The notes: generated from the letters alone by a model not told the origin. Shown: positions 17,122 to 26,357, numbered from the stretch's first letter. The stretch is 64,000 bases of DNA from Desulfovibrio sp. X2 (GCF_000422205.1 NZ_ATHV01000006.1:1-64000); one strand, 5' to 3'. Numbers and translations: made by a program.

Positions 17122-18051
17122 ATGCGTATCGCAATCACGACATCTTCTTTCGCCGTCTATGGACGCGCCCCCCTGGAACTGCTCGAACGGGCCGGGGCGG
17201 AAATCGTATTGAATCCGCACGGCCGCAAGCTAACTCCCGAGGAGACCGTGGCCCTGTGCGCCGACTGCGAGGGCATCCTCGCGGGCACGGAAAGCCTCTC
17301 CTGCGACGTGCTGGCAAAACTGCCCAGGCTCAAGGCCATCTCGCGCTGCGGCGTGGGCATGGACAGCGTGGACCAGACGGCCTGCGCGGCGCAGGGCATC
17401 ACCGTGCGCAACACGCCCTTCGGCCCCACGCGCTCCGTGGCCGAGCTGACCGTGGGCCTCATCCTCGACCTCCTGCGCCAGGTCACGCGCATGGACCGCG
17501 AGATGCGCGGCGGCGTGTGGAAGAAGCGCATGGGCAACCTGCTGCTCGGCAAGCGCGTGGGCATCATCGGCTTCGGGCGCATCGGCCAGGCCACGGGCGA
17601 ACTCCTCTCCGCCCTGGGCGCGGAGATCGCCTATGCCGACCCGTGCGTGGAATGCGTGCTCGGCGAGCGCATGGAGATCGACTCCCTGCTCGCCTGGGCG
17701 GACATCGTGAGCCTGCACTGCTCCAAGCCCGGCGACGCCTGCTACCTGATCGACGCCGAGCGCCTTCGCCTCATGCGTCCCGGCACCTGGCTCGTCAACG
17801 CCGGACGCGGCGGTCTGGTGGACGAGGAGGCGCTGCATGCCCTGCTCGCTTCCGGCCATCTCGCGGGCGCGGCCATGGACTGCTTCTCCGCCGAGCCCTA
17901 CAAGGGCCCGCTGGCCGAGCTCGACAACATCATCATCACCCCGCACATCGGCTCCTACGCCAAGGAAGGTCGCTCGCGCATGGAGTTCGACGCCGCGAAG
18001 AACCTCCTGGAGGCGCTGGGCGTGCCCGTGCCCCCCGAGGTGCGGCCGTGA
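17122..18051 (+). CDS. D-2-hydroxyacid dehydrogenase (SerA-like)
   Basis: A 309-residue NAD-dependent D-isomer-specific 2-hydroxyacid dehydrogenase, close in form to phosphoglycerate dehydrogenase but without its C-terminal ACT domain. The Rossmann motif is GIIGFGRIGQATG (about residue 147). Catalytic residues are the Arg in NAGRGGLVDE, the Glu in SAEPYKGP and the His in ITPHIGS. Start at 17122 is chosen from the domain boundary. Its stop overlaps the GTG of the HAD gene. Beside a KdsB-like and an aldolase gene it may oxidise or reduce a sugar-derived hydroxyacid, but serine biosynthesis cannot be excluded (serB is about 6 kb away). Confidence 0.8.
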   Translation: MRIAITTSSFAVYGRAPLELLERAGAEIVLNPHGRKLTPEETVALCADCEGILAGTESLSCDVLAKLPRLKAISRCGVGMDSVDQTACAAQGITVRNTPFGPTRSVAELTVGLILDLLRQVTRMDREMRGGVWKKRMGNLLLGKRVGIIGFGRIGQATGELLSALGAEIAYADPCVECVLGERMEIDSLLAWADIVSLHCSKPGDACYLIDAERLRLMRPGTWLVNAGRGGLVDEEALHALLASGHLAGAAMDCFSAEPYKGPLAELDNIIITPHIGSYAKEGRSRMEFDAAKNLLEALGVPVPPEVRP

Positions 18052-18692
18052 GCCGCCCCAAGATCAGGTGCGTGGTCCTCGACTGCGACGGCGTGATCCT
18101 GGAGACCGTGACGCTCAAGACCGAGGCCTTCGCCAAATGCGCGGAGCATCTCGGGGAAAAGGCAGTGCAGGTGCTCGTGGACTTCCACGTGGCCCACGGC
18201 GGAGTCAGCCGGTTCGAGAAGTTCCGCCACCTGTGGCGCGAGTTCTTCGGCCGGGAGATCACCGATCCCGAGATGGACGACATGGTGCGGCGCTTCGTGG
18301 AAGCCGGGGCCGAGGCGCTGAAGCGCGCGCCCTTCGTGCCCGGGGCCAGGGAATTCATCGAGGAGTGGAGCACGCGCCTGCCGCTCTACGTGGCCTCCGG
18401 CGCGCCGGACGAGGAGCTGAAGGGCATCCTGCGCATAAAGGGCGTGGACGCCTGTTTCAAGGGCATCTTCGGCTCGCCCACGCCCAAGACCGAGCTCCTG
18501 GCGAACATCGTGGCGAACGAGACGGCCGGACCGAGCGAGACGCTCATGGTCGGCGACTCGGGCACGGACCTCGCGGCGGCCGAAGCGGTGGGCACCCTCT
18601 TCTACGGCCGCGGCAGCTTCCCCGCGCCCCTGCCCTGGGGCGAGGACCTGACCGGGCTCGGCGCGTTCATCGAGGAGCGCAACAAGGGCTGA
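18048..18692 (+). CDS. HAD-family phosphatase
   Basis: A 214-residue haloacid dehalogenase-fold hydrolase with a helical C1 cap (phosphoglycolate phosphatase type). Motif I is DCDGVILE (nucleophile D near residue 11), motif II the Ser in VASGAPDEE, the Lys lies in the SPTPKTE segment, and motif IV is VGDSGTDLAAA. It is not the cap-less KdsC type. Starts at GTG 18048, overlapping the dehydrogenase stop (GTGA), so the two are coupled. Likely removes phosphate from a small metabolite, perhaps a sugar acid phosphate given its neighbours. Confidence 0.82.
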   Translation: MSRPKIRCVVLDCDGVILETVTLKTEAFAKCAEHLGEKAVQVLVDFHVAHGGVSRFEKFRHLWREFFGREITDPEMDDMVRRFVEAGAEALKRAPFVPGAREFIEEWSTRLPLYVASGAPDEELKGILRIKGVDACFKGIFGSPTPKTELLANIVANETAGPSETLMVGDSGTDLAAAEAVGTLFYGRGSFPAPLPWGEDLTGLGAFIEERNKG

Positions 18693-18724
18693 TCCCGGGA
18701 AATCCCGATTCGCGGCAAAAAATG

Positions 18725-18760
18725 AAACGCCCGCCCCGGCATGCCGGGGCGGGCGTTTTT
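18725..18760. terminator. Bidirectional terminator
   Basis: A perfect 16-bp inverted repeat (AAACGCCCGCCCCGGC at 18725-18740 and its complement at 18743-18758, AT between) with a T run on the right and A-rich sequence on the left. It lies between two converging operons and can end transcripts from both strands. Confidence 0.88.
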
Positions 18761-18785
18761 CGTACGATCCGCTTCTGCGTCGGGG

Positions 18786-19556
18786 CTACGAGTAGCTGCC
18801 GCGCAGTCCGTCGTCGGCCATCAGCTTCCTGACGAGCTCGAGGTCGGCCTGCGTGTCCACGCTCTTGGTGCGTGCGTCCGTCTGGACCATGCGCACGCGC
18901 CTGCCGTGCTCGAGCAGGCGCATCATGTCCACAGACTCGATGCGCTCGAGCGGGGTCTCCTGCAGGGCGTTGAAGTCGAGCAGCGCCTGGCGGCGGAAGG
19001 GAATGATGCAGACCTGCTTCTTCATGGGCACGTCGAGCACGCCCTTCTTGCGCGAAGGCACCGGCTCGCGCGAGAAGTAGAGCGCGTTGCCCGAAAGGTC
19101 CGTGACCACCTTGACCTCGTTGGGGTCCTCGAACTCCTCCACGCTCCCTAGGTCGGCCATGAGGTTGACCACCCCGAGCGCAGGGTCGGCGAGCATGGGC
19201 TCGAGCGAGGCGGAGATCATCTCGGGCGTGACCATGGGCTCGTCGCCCTGGACCATGACCACGATGTCCACGTCCTCGCCCACGGCCTCCTCGACCTTCA
19301 GCATGCACTCGGCCGTGCGGTCGGTGCAGCGCTCGTGCGTGTCCAGCGTCATCACCGCGCGGCCGCCCACGGACTCGACATAGTCGGCGATCTCGCGGTC
19401 GCAGGTGGCGACCACGGTCTCGTCCAGCAGGTCGCACATGCGCGTGCGGAAGAAGACGTGGCCGACCATGGGCACGCCGTGGATGTCGGCCAGCGGCTTG
19501 CCGGGAAAACGCGAGGAGCCCATGCGGGCCGGGATGACGGCGACGATTTTGCCCAT
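18786..19556 (-). CDS. KdsB-like CMP-sugar-acid synthetase
   Basis: A 256-residue cytidylyltransferase of the KdsB family, which activates 3-deoxy-manno-octulosonate as CMP-Kdo. Family motifs are IPARMGSSRFPGKPLADI at the N-terminus, MVQGDEPMVTPEMI in the middle and ALYFSREPVPS near residue 155. A near-canonical KdsB would have IPARYxSxR; here Tyr is Met. It is the last gene of a seven-gene operon, just after an HpcH-type aldolase rather than kdsA, so its substrate could be Kdo or a related 2-keto-3-deoxy acid. Confidence 0.85.
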   Translation of the reverse strand: MGKIVAVIPARMGSSRFPGKPLADIHGVPMVGHVFFRTRMCDLLDETVVATCDREIADYVESVGGRAVMTLDTHERCTDRTAECMLKVEEAVGEDVDIVVMVQGDEPMVTPEMISASLEPMLADPALGVVNLMADLGSVEEFEDPNEVKVVTDLSGNALYFSREPVPSRKKGVLDVPMKKQVCIIPFRRQALLDFNALQETPLERIESVDMMRLLEHGRRVRMVQTDARTKSVDTQADLELVRKLMADDGLRGSYS

Positions 19557-19571
19557 TTTCAGTTCCTTGTC

Positions 19572-20342
19572 CTATTTGTTGACGCTTTGCTTGAATTTTT
19601 CCATGCCCTGCCGCGCGAAGACGTCGAGCATGCGGATGTCCAGGCTGAAGGCCACGAAACGGTAGCCCTGGGCCAGACGCTTGCCGAGCGCGTCGAGGTC
19701 CGGTTCCACGATGTGGATGCCCGGGGCCTTGCCCGACTTCGGCCCCTTGGCCTCGATCTCGGCCAGGGCCTCCTGCACCTCGGGACGGTCGAACTCGCCC
19801 GGCACGCCCAGCGAGGCGGAGAGGTCGTAGGGGCCGATGATGTAGCCGTCCACGCCATCGACAGCCAGGATCTCTTCGAGGTTTTTCACGGCCTCGATGT
19901 GCTCGATCTGCACGATGCACATGGAATCCTCGGCCAGCCAGCGCTTGTACTCGGGGAAGGTCGCGCCGTAGCCCTGGGCGCGGAAGAGCCCCACCCCGCG
20001 CACTCCCCGCGGCGGATAGTGCATGGCGGCCACGGCGGCGCGCGCCTCGTCCGCGGTGTTGACCATGGGCACCACGATGCCGTGCGCGCCCGCGTCCATG
20101 ACCCGCTTGATGATCACCGGGTCGTTTATCGGCAGGCGCACCAGGGGCTCGGCACCGGCCAGGGAGGCCGCGCGCATGAGCTCGGCGCACTGGGAGAGGT
20201 CTATGGACGCGTGCTCCATGTCCACGGCCAGCCAGGAATAGCCGGCGTTGGCCATGATCTCGGGAATCGCGGGGGACGGCAGGGTCAGCCAGGAGCCGAG
20301 CGCCGAGCCGCCCGATGCCAGTGTCTTCTTGAGGGATGCCAT
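19572..20342 (-). CDS. HpcH/HpaI-family aldolase
   Basis: A 256-residue class II pyruvate aldolase of the HpcH/HpaI fold, which reversibly joins or splits pyruvate and an aldehyde to give a 2-keto-3-deoxy (or 4-hydroxy-2-keto) acid. Marks are GSWLTLPSPAIPEIM at the N-terminus, LAVDMEHASID, the HGIVVPMVNTADEARAAV segment with the conserved Pro-Met, and the metal-binding Glu/Asp near VQIEHIEAV and GPYDLSASLG. Start at 20342 follows GGAGG by nine bases; the upstream glycosyltransferase stops 4 nt before. The aldehyde partner is unknown. Confidence 0.82.
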   Translation of the reverse strand: MASLKKTLASGGSALGSWLTLPSPAIPEIMANAGYSWLAVDMEHASIDLSQCAELMRAASLAGAEPLVRLPINDPVIIKRVMDAGAHGIVVPMVNTADEARAAVAAMHYPPRGVRGVGLFRAQGYGATFPEYKRWLAEDSMCIVQIEHIEAVKNLEEILAVDGVDGYIIGPYDLSASLGVPGEFDRPEVQEALAEIEAKGPKSGKAPGIHIVEPDLDALGKRLAQGYRFVAFSLDIRMLDVFARQGMEKFKQSVNK

Positions 20343-20346
20343 AGGC

Positions 20347-21345
20347 TTATGCCTCCATGAGTCCAAGGATGGAAAACAGCCGCCGCGCAGCGGCGGCCAG
20401 GGAAAAACGCTCCACCACCGCCTCTCTGGCGGCGGCGGCCATCACGGTACGACGGGCCGGGTCGTCGAGCAGCACGGCCACGGCTTCGCGCCACTCCTCC
20501 GGGCTCCTGACCAGGAAGCCGGTGCGGCCGTGTTCCACTATCTCGCGGTTGAAGCCCACGTCGGAGGCCACGGGCACGGCGCCGCAGGCCATGTACTGCA
20601 GGAGCTTGAAGCCGCATTTTCCGCGCGTGTATTCGTCGTCGGACAAGGGCATGAGGCCGATGTCCATGGCCTGCAGCTGGGCGATCTCGCGCTCGGGACT
20701 CCACTTCTCGAAGCCCACGTCCCGCCACGATTCGTCGGCGTAGGGCTCATCCGAGATCACGGACAGGCGCATGCGGTCCGAAAAAGGCGCCAGGGCGGCG
20801 AACAACTCAGGCAGGAAGACCTGGTTGCAGGCCGTGCCCATCCAGCCGATCACCGGCAGACCGCCTCCCTTGGGGGCGGACACGTAGCGGTCCGTGTCCA
20901 GCGGCGTGGGCAGCACGGCGACGTTCGCGTTGAAGACGCGCGCCCGCTCGGCCAGGAATTCGTTGCCCGCGACGACCTGATCCGCCCGGCGGCAGGCGGC
21001 GGCAAAACGCGGCACCTGCTTGGCATGCTCGCGCCTGCGCCTGGCCTCGTCCGTGACGCCCGGGTGCGAGGTCCAGACCGCGTCGTCGAAGTCGTAGACG
21101 AAGCGCCTGCCAGCGCGTGCGGCCAGAAAGAGGTCGAAGGGATTCAGGAGCTTCTTCTGCAGAACGAGCACGTCCGCGCGGGGAAGTCCCAGAAAGAACG
21201 GAATGCGCTTGAGACTCCCCTTGGGGATGACCCGGTACTCGGCCGCGATGCCCGCCTGCTGTGCGGCGGCAACGAACGGCAGGACGCGGAAGCGCACCGA
21301 GGGCAGCGTGGGACCGGACTGGGTGAGGTAGAGGAGCCGGGGCAT
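20347..21345 (-). CDS. Glycosyltransferase (GT4-like)
   Basis: A 332-residue GT-B glycosyltransferase. The C-terminal half shows the nucleotide-sugar binding pattern: VIGWMGTACNQ at the domain junction and GKCGFKLLQYMACGAVPVAS, which contains the family's K-x-x-x-Y/E-M-A-x-G-x-P-V-V core. The N-terminal half has Rossmann strands (DVLVLQKKLLN, FVYDFDDAVW). It probably adds a sugar to a lipopolysaccharide or surface glycan on the cytoplasmic membrane. Position directly before the aldolase and KdsB-like genes suggests that the transferred residue may be linked to their product. Confidence 0.82.
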   Translation of the reverse strand: MPRLLYLTQSGPTLPSVRFRVLPFVAAAQQAGIAAEYRVIPKGSLKRIPFFLGLPRADVLVLQKKLLNPFDLFLAARAGRRFVYDFDDAVWTSHPGVTDEARRRREHAKQVPRFAAACRRADQVVAGNEFLAERARVFNANVAVLPTPLDTDRYVSAPKGGGLPVIGWMGTACNQVFLPELFAALAPFSDRMRLSVISDEPYADESWRDVGFEKWSPEREIAQLQAMDIGLMPLSDDEYTRGKCGFKLLQYMACGAVPVASDVGFNREIVEHGRTGFLVRSPEEWREAVAVLLDDPARRTVMAAAAREAVVERFSLAAAARRLFSILGLMEA

Positions 21346-21364
21346 GGCCGACGCGCAGCCTCCG

Positions 21365-21610
21365 CTAGAGGAAGTCCGGGTCGATGGCCGCCTTGCCCCC
21401 GCCGAGCATGATCTTCACGTAGCGCACGCTGCGCTCGTCCACGGGCACGATGGGAAAATTCTGGCGGCAGGCGTCGCACCGGGCCATGGCCGGACGGACC
21501 GGCGCGATGATGGGCACCTCGCGGCCGCAGAAGGGACAGGGGTAGAGATAGATGAGCTCGAGCCCCGACGGTTTGACCGGGGTCAGGGGCTTGTGGTTGG
21601 TCTCGGACAT
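21365..21610 (-). CDS. Small zinc-ribbon protein
   Basis: An 81-residue protein with a CxxC...CxxC zinc-ribbon (CPFCG near residue 25, CDAC near residue 46) and no other domain. The C-terminus is mixed and ends in GGGKAAIDPDFL. It has no known function that I can name. It sits between gpmI (7 nt) and the glycosyltransferase (19 nt) on the same strand, so it is part of the operon. Confidence 0.7.
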   Translation of the reverse strand: MSETNHKPLTPVKPSGLELIYLYPCPFCGREVPIIAPVRPAMARCDACRQNFPIVPVDERSVRYVKIMLGGGKAAIDPDFL

Positions 21611-21617
21611 CCTGGGG

Positions 21618-23156
21618 TCACGCCATGAGTGAACGGCCGGTCATTTCGGCCGGTTGAGGGATGCGCAGGAGCGCGAGCGCCGTGGGCGCGATGTCTGCCA
21701 GCCGTCCTTCGGCGCGCAGGCGCGCGTCGGCAAGTCCCTCGCCGATGAGCACGAAGGGCACGGGATTGGTGCTGTGCGCGGTCTGCACGCCGCCATCGGC
21801 ATCGAGCATCTCTTCGGAGTTACCGTGGTCCGCCGTGAGCAGCACCGCTCCGCCGAGGCCGAGCACGGCGTTGACGATGCTTCCCACGCAGGCGTCCACG
21901 GTGCGGCAGGCCTGCTTGACCGCGTCCATGACGCCGGTGTGGCCGACCATGTCCAGGTTGGCCAGGTTGCAGACCACCATGTCGTAGTCGGCCAGGGCCG
22001 CGAGCAGCTTTTCCGTGACCTCGTCCGCGCTCATCTGGGGCTTCTGGTCGTAGGTCGCCACCTCTCGGGGGCTCGGCACCAGGATGCGCTCCTCGCCCGC
22101 GAAGGGTTCCTCGCGGCCGCAGTTGAGGAAAAAGGTCACGTGGGCGTACTTCTCGGTCTCCGCGATGCGCAGCTGCTTGAGCCCCGCCTCCGAAACGACC
22201 TCTCCCAGGGTCTTGGCCACGGACGAGGGCGGGAAGGCCACGGCCAGGGGAAATGTGGCCTCGTACCGGGTCATGGAGACGAAGGAGGCGAGCTTCGGCC
22301 TGCGCTCGCGCGGGAATTCGGCGAAATTCCCCTCGAACAGGCTTCGGCTGATCTGCCGCGCGCGGTCCGAGCGGAAGTTGAAGAAGATGACGCCGTCGCC
22401 GTCCTCGATGAGCGCGACCGGCCTGCCCTCTTCCGTGATAACCGTCGGCTCGATGAACTCGTCGGTCTTGCCCGCGTCGTAGCCCGCCTGGACGGCGGCC
22501 AGGGGATCGTCCGTGCGCTCGCCGCGGCCGAGGACCATGGCCTCGAAGGCGCGCTGGTTGCGCTCCCAGCGCCTGTCGCGGTCCATGGCCCAGTAGCGGC
22601 CGATGACCGTGGCCACACGGCCGAAGCCGGTTTCGGCCATGTGGCCGCAGAGCTTCTTCATGTAGCCGAGCCCACCTTGAGGCGCGGTGTCGCGGCCGTC
22701 CATGAAACAGTGGACGTAGGCCTGGGGAAGCCCCTGCTCGCGGGCCAGCCGCAGCAGGGCGTTCAGGTGCTCCTGATGGCTGTGCACGCCGCCGTCGGAG
22801 AGCAGTCCCATGAGGTGCAGCCTGCCGCCCGAGGCCTTGACCTTGGCGATGCAGTCGAGGAACGCCGGGTTCTCGTAAAACGAACCGTCCTCGATGCTCA
22901 CGTCGATGCGGGTCATGTCCTGGAAGACGACGCGCCCCGCGCCGATGTTCATGTGGCCGACCTCGGAATTGCCGATGAAGCCGCGCGGCAGCCCCACGTC
23001 GCGTCCGGAGCAGGCCAGGGCGGTGTGCGGCCAGGCAGCCTTCAGCGCATCGAGGTGCTGCGTGCCCGCCTGGCACACTGCGTTGCCCGGTCCGTCCGGC
23101 GCAATGCCCCATCCATCCAGGATGAGCAGGACCAGGGGCCTAGGCCGTCGCGTCAT
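21618..23156 (-). CDS. gpmI: 2,3-BPG-independent phosphoglycerate mutase
   Basis: A 512-residue cofactor-independent phosphoglycerate mutase that interconverts 3- and 2-phosphoglycerate using two manganese ions. The alkaline-phosphatase-like marks are [15 protein letters not shown] at the N-terminus, the phosphoserine loop [14 protein letters not shown] near residue 62, FMDGRDTAP, and the late metal motif [10 protein letters not shown]. Length is typical (about 510). Its start overlaps rsfS by 17 bases, an unusually long overlap that suggests coupled translation. Confidence 0.95.
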   Translation of the reverse strand: MTRRPRPLVLLILDGWGIAPDGPGNAVCQAGTQHLDALKAAWPHTALACSGRDVGLPRGFIGNSEVGHMNIGAGRVVFQDMTRIDVSIEDGSFYENPAFLDCIAKVKASGGRLHLMGLLSDGGVHSHQEHLNALLRLAREQGLPQAYVHCFMDGRDTAPQGGLGYMKKLCGHMAETGFGRVATVIGRYWAMDRDRRWERNQRAFEAMVLGRGERTDDPLAAVQAGYDAGKTDEFIEPTVITEEGRPVALIEDGDGVIFFNFRSDRARQISRSLFEGNFAEFPRERRPKLASFVSMTRYEATFPLAVAFPPSSVAKTLGEVVSEAGLKQLRIAETEKYAHVTFFLNCGREEPFAGEERILVPSPREVATYDQKPQMSADEVTEKLLAALADYDMVVCNLANLDMVGHTGVMDAVKQACRTVDACVGSIVNAVLGLGGAVLLTADHGNSEEMLDADGGVQTAHSTNPVPFVLIGEGLADARLRAEGRLADIAPTALALLRIPQPAEMTGRSLMA

Positions 23157-23529
23157 CGGGAAGCCCCACGCGCGCGCCCTCGCACCACAGGCCTTCGAGG
23201 TCGAAGAGTTCGCGATTGTCGCCGGAGAAGACGTGCACGAGCACGTCGTTCAGGTCCACGAGGATCCAGGCGCCTTCGGCCTGTCCCTCCATGCCCAGGT
23301 ACTCGAGCTTCTGCTCCGCGGCCATGTCCAGCACGTGCGAGGCCAGGCCCTTGGCATGGCGGGGGCTGGTGGCCGAGGCCAGAACGAGCATTTCGGTGAT
23401 GGGGCAGATGCCCGTGACGTCGAGCACGATCACGTCCTGGCCTTTCTTGTCCCGCAGCCAGCCCGCAACGAGCACGGCCTTTTCCTGGGAGGGAATATTG
23501 CTTGTTTCTTTCTTGGGCTTTTTCGGCAT
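23140..23529 (-). CDS. rsfS: Ribosome silencing factor (Iojap/RsfS)
   Basis: A 129-residue protein that binds ribosomal protein uL14 and prevents subunit joining when nutrients fall. The RsfS core is complete: [20 protein letters not shown], then [15 protein letters not shown], and the conserved [18 protein letters not shown] with the W-x-L-x-D-x-x-D-x-x-V-H pattern. ATG at 23529 shares a base with the stop of the nitroreductase gene (TGATG). rsfS is commonly found next to coaD/nadD or gpmI in deltaproteobacteria. Confidence 0.93.
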   Translation of the reverse strand: MPKKPKKETSNIPSQEKAVLVAGWLRDKKGQDVIVLDVTGICPITEMLVLASATSPRHAKGLASHVLDMAAEQKLEYLGMEGQAEGAWILVDLNDVLVHVFSGDNRELFDLEGLWCEGARVGLPDDATA

Positions 23530-24122
23530 CAGTTCATTTCCGGGTTTTCGGTCACCACGATCTCGGCCAGCGACCGCTTGGGCACATGGTGCGTTCCAGT
23601 CGCGTCGCGCCAGTAACGCACATTTCCGTCCTCGCCAAGCTCGTCGATGGCGACCTCCTCGCCCGGCTCGCCGAAGGCGACCACGAGCAGTACCTCGATC
23701 TCGTCCGGGAGGCCGAGCTCGTCGTGCAGGCCGGGCCTGTCCTTGATGGCGCCCAGAACGCAGGCCGCGATCCCCTGGTCCATGGCCCCGAGCAGCATGT
23801 TCTGGATGGCGAAGCCGTGGTCGCAGCCCCACTCCGAGCTCACCCGCTTGTCGCCGCAGACCACGACGTAGGCGGCGGGACGCTCGCCCTCGGCCGGGCC
23901 GGCCCAGTCCTTGAGATAGGCGGCCCATCCAAGGTGGGCGAAAATCTTCGCGCAGGGCGCGGCCTCGTTGATCAGGACGTACTTGAGCGGCTGTTTGTTC
24001 GCCGCCGAGGGCGCGAGCCGGGCCATGTCCACGAGGCCCCGCAACGTCTCGAGCGAGACGGGACGGTCCTGCCTGAAACGGCGATGCGTGCGGGTGCGGG
24101 CTACCAATGTCCGAAAATCCAC
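23529..24122 (-). CDS. Nitroreductase-family flavoprotein
   Basis: A 197-residue FMN-dependent NAD(P)H oxidoreductase. THRRFRQDRPVS near the N-terminus is the FMN phosphate-binding Arg motif, followed by ARLAPSAANKQP, AIQNMLLGAMDQGIAACVLG and a C-terminal GEPGEEV segment. The start is GTG at 24122, with GGAGG at good spacing and a motif-based N-terminus; the longer frame upstream lacks similarity. First gene of the seven-gene operon and divergent from serB. Substrate unknown. Confidence 0.82.
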   Translation of the reverse strand: MDFRTLVARTRTHRRFRQDRPVSLETLRGLVDMARLAPSAANKQPLKYVLINEAAPCAKIFAHLGWAAYLKDWAGPAEGERPAAYVVVCGDKRVSSEWGCDHGFAIQNMLLGAMDQGIAACVLGAIKDRPGLHDELGLPDEIEVLLVVAFGEPGEEVAIDELGEDGNVRYWRDATGTHHVPKRSLAEIVVTENPEMN

Positions 24123-24314
24123 TGTTCCTCCAAGGGGCCGTATCGGCCGCGGGGAGTCTAGCCCAAAGCCAGGCGTCCCGCAATGCGCGCGGCGCTTCCG
24201 GCCCGCGGATGTCACCGGTCGTTGGTGCTTTACCATGGGCCTGATTTATGGAAGATTCCGGGGCCTGCACGCCCCCCTCGGGGCCCGGCACGTCTTCCGA
24301 GGAGCCCTGAGCGA

Positions 24315-25529
24315 ATGAACGAAATCCTTCTCTTCCAGTTCACCGGCGAGGACCGCCCCGGCCTGGTCGCGGCCATCACCGCCCGAATGGCCCGCTACAA
24401 CCTGGACATCCTGGACATGGGCCAGGCCGTGATCCACGACCTGCTCTCGCTCGGCATCCTGGTGCACATCCCGGAGCAGGCCGAATCCGCGCCCGTGGTC
24501 AAGGATCTTCTCTTCCTGGCCCACGAACTGGACCTGCGGCTGCGCTGCATCCCGGTGAGCGAGGAGGAGTACGGCCGCTGGGCCGCCCTGGAAGACCAGA
24601 AGCGCTACATCGTGACCCTCATCGGCCGGACCATCGGCTCGGTGCAGGTCTCGGAGCTGACGCAGACGCTGAACGAGCACGGCCTGAACATCGAGGTCAT
24701 AACGAGGCTCTCGGGCCGCGCGCCGCTCGTGCCGAACGGGGAGAGCCGCCCGGCCTGCGTGGAGTTCTTCGTGCAGGGCACGCCCGACGACGCGCTGGCC
24801 CTGCGCAAGGAGTTCCTGCGCATCGCCCAGACGCGCGGCGTGGACATCGCCCTGCAGGAGGACAACGTCTTCCGCCGCAACAGGCGCCTCGTGGCCTTCG
24901 ACATGGACTCCACCCTGATCCAGGCCGAGGTCATCGACGAGCTGGCCAAGGAAGCGGGCGTGGGCGAGAAGGTCGCGGCCATCACCGAGTCCGCCATGCG
25001 CGGCGAGATCGACTTCCAGGAGAGCTTCCGCAGGCGCCTGCGCCTGCTCAAGGGCCTCTCCGCGGAGGCGCTCGAGCGCGTGGCCGCGCGCATCCCCATG
25101 ACCGAAGGGGCGGAGCGGCTGATCACGAACCTCAAGCGCTTCGGCTACAAGATCGCCATCATCTCCGGCGGGTTCACGTGGTTCGGCAGGAAGCTGCAGC
25201 AGCGCCTGGGCATCGACTACCTCTACGCCAACGAGCTCGAAGTGAAGGACGGCACGGTCACGGGCGAGGTCGTGGGCCGCATCGTGGACGGCGCACGCAA
25301 GGCCGAGGTGCTGCGCGAGATCGCCGAGCGCGAGGAGATCAGCCTGCAGCAGGTCATCGCCGTGGGCGACGGGGCGAACGACCTGCCCATGCTGAACATA
25401 GCTGGGCTCGGCATCGCCTTCCACGCCAAGCCCGTGGTCAAGGAAGGGGCGCGCCAGTCCATCTCCACACTCGGGCTGGACTCCATCCTCTTCCTCGTCG
25501 GCCTGCGCGAGCGCGACACCACCGCCTGA
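24315..25529 (+). CDS. serB: Phosphoserine phosphatase with ACT domains
   Basis: A 404-residue enzyme that makes serine from phosphoserine. The N-terminal about 180 residues are two ACT-like domains (FTGEDRPGLVAAITARM; then TLIGRTIGSVQVSELTQTL). The catalytic HAD domain follows: motif I AFDMDSTLIQAEVIDELA (nucleophile Asp near residue 196), the Ser in IISGGFTWF, and motif IV VGDGANDLPML. This fusion is known in SerB of several proteobacteria and mycobacteria. ACT domains suggest amino-acid feedback. GAGGAG lies nine bases before the ATG. Runs alone on the plus strand. Confidence 0.92.
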   Translation: MNEILLFQFTGEDRPGLVAAITARMARYNLDILDMGQAVIHDLLSLGILVHIPEQAESAPVVKDLLFLAHELDLRLRCIPVSEEEYGRWAALEDQKRYIVTLIGRTIGSVQVSELTQTLNEHGLNIEVITRLSGRAPLVPNGESRPACVEFFVQGTPDDALALRKEFLRIAQTRGVDIALQEDNVFRRNRRLVAFDMDSTLIQAEVIDELAKEAGVGEKVAAITESAMRGEIDFQESFRRRLRLLKGLSAEALERVAARIPMTEGAERLITNLKRFGYKIAIISGGFTWFGRKLQQRLGIDYLYANELEVKDGTVTGEVVGRIVDGARKAEVLREIAEREEISLQQVIAVGDGANDLPMLNIAGLGIAFHAKPVVKEGARQSISTLGLDSILFLVGLRERDTTA

Positions 25530-25625
25530 TCCGGCCCGATCGGGACAAATAATGTCAGAGAGGACTGCACGCTGGGGCCACGTTCATGCGGCCCCGGGCG
25601 GTCTTCGCTCCACTCCTCAGTCTTT

Positions 25626-26357
25626 CTAGGGACGAACGATCCAGTAGAGACGCTCGGCCGCGGACACGCGCGCGACCGGGTAGCGCTCGGCTGCGCCCGG
25701 AGCGCCCCCGAGCACGGCCTCCAGCGCCTCGCGCTTGCCCTTGGCTCCGGTGAGCACGGCCACGCGCCGCGCCGAGGCGATGCATGGCAGGGTCATGGTC
25801 ACGCGCTCCACGTGCGGTTCGAGCGCGGGCACGGGCGCGGCCACGAAGCAGCGCGCCTCCTCGCCGAGGGTGGGCGCGCCGGGGAAGAGGGACGCCGTGT
25901 GGCCGTCCGGCCCCATACCGAGCAGCACGAGGTCGAAAACGGCTTCAGGGACGAGGCTCCCCTGCTCCCCCGGCGCAGCCACCACCTCGCGGACCTCCGC
26001 CTCGTAGGCATCGGCCGCGGCCGCGGCCCCGAGCTCGCCCTTGATGCGGTGCACGTGCCCCTCGGGCAAGGGCACGCGGTCGAGCAGGCTCTCGCGCGCC
26101 ATGTGGAAGTTGCTTCGCGCGTCGTCGGGCGGCACGGCCCGCTCGTCGCTGAAGAAGACGTGGGTCTTCTCCCAGGGCATGCGGAATTCGCCGCGCGCCA
26201 GTTCCTCGTAAAGCGGGCCCGGGGTGCTTCCGCCGGAAAGGGCGAGGAGAAAACGTCCTCGCTTTGCGACGGCATCCCGGGCCGCCTCGTGCACCACCTG
26301 CGCGGCGGTGAAGACGAACTCCTCGCGCGACTCGCACATGTCCAGATGGCGCATCAT
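25626..26357 (-). CDS. pgl: 6-phosphogluconolactonase
   Basis: A 243-residue enzyme of the oxidative pentose phosphate path that opens 6-phosphogluconolactone. Marks are LALSGGSTPGPLYEELA, HVFFSDERAVPPDDARSN and LLGMGPDGHTASLFPG, which hold the active-site Asp/His set of the DevB/Pgl family. The start is one of two ATGs (26357, 26354) overlapping the zwf stop (ATGA). Last gene of gnd-zwf-pgl. Confidence 0.95.
   Translation of the reverse strand: MMRHLDMCESREEFVFTAAQVVHEAARDAVAKRGRFLLALSGGSTPGPLYEELARGEFRMPWEKTHVFFSDERAVPPDDARSNFHMARESLLDRVPLPEGHVHRIKGELGAAAAADAYEAEVREVVAAPGEQGSLVPEAVFDLVLLGMGPDGHTASLFPGAPTLGEEARCFVAAPVPALEPHVERVTMTLPCIASARRVAVLTGAKGKREALEAVLGGAPGAAERYPVARVSAAERLYWIVRP

Noticed and set aside
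25574-25595. GGGGCC...GGCCCC hairpin between serB and pgl
   Set aside because: Only six base pairs, ten-base loop and no T run on either strand.
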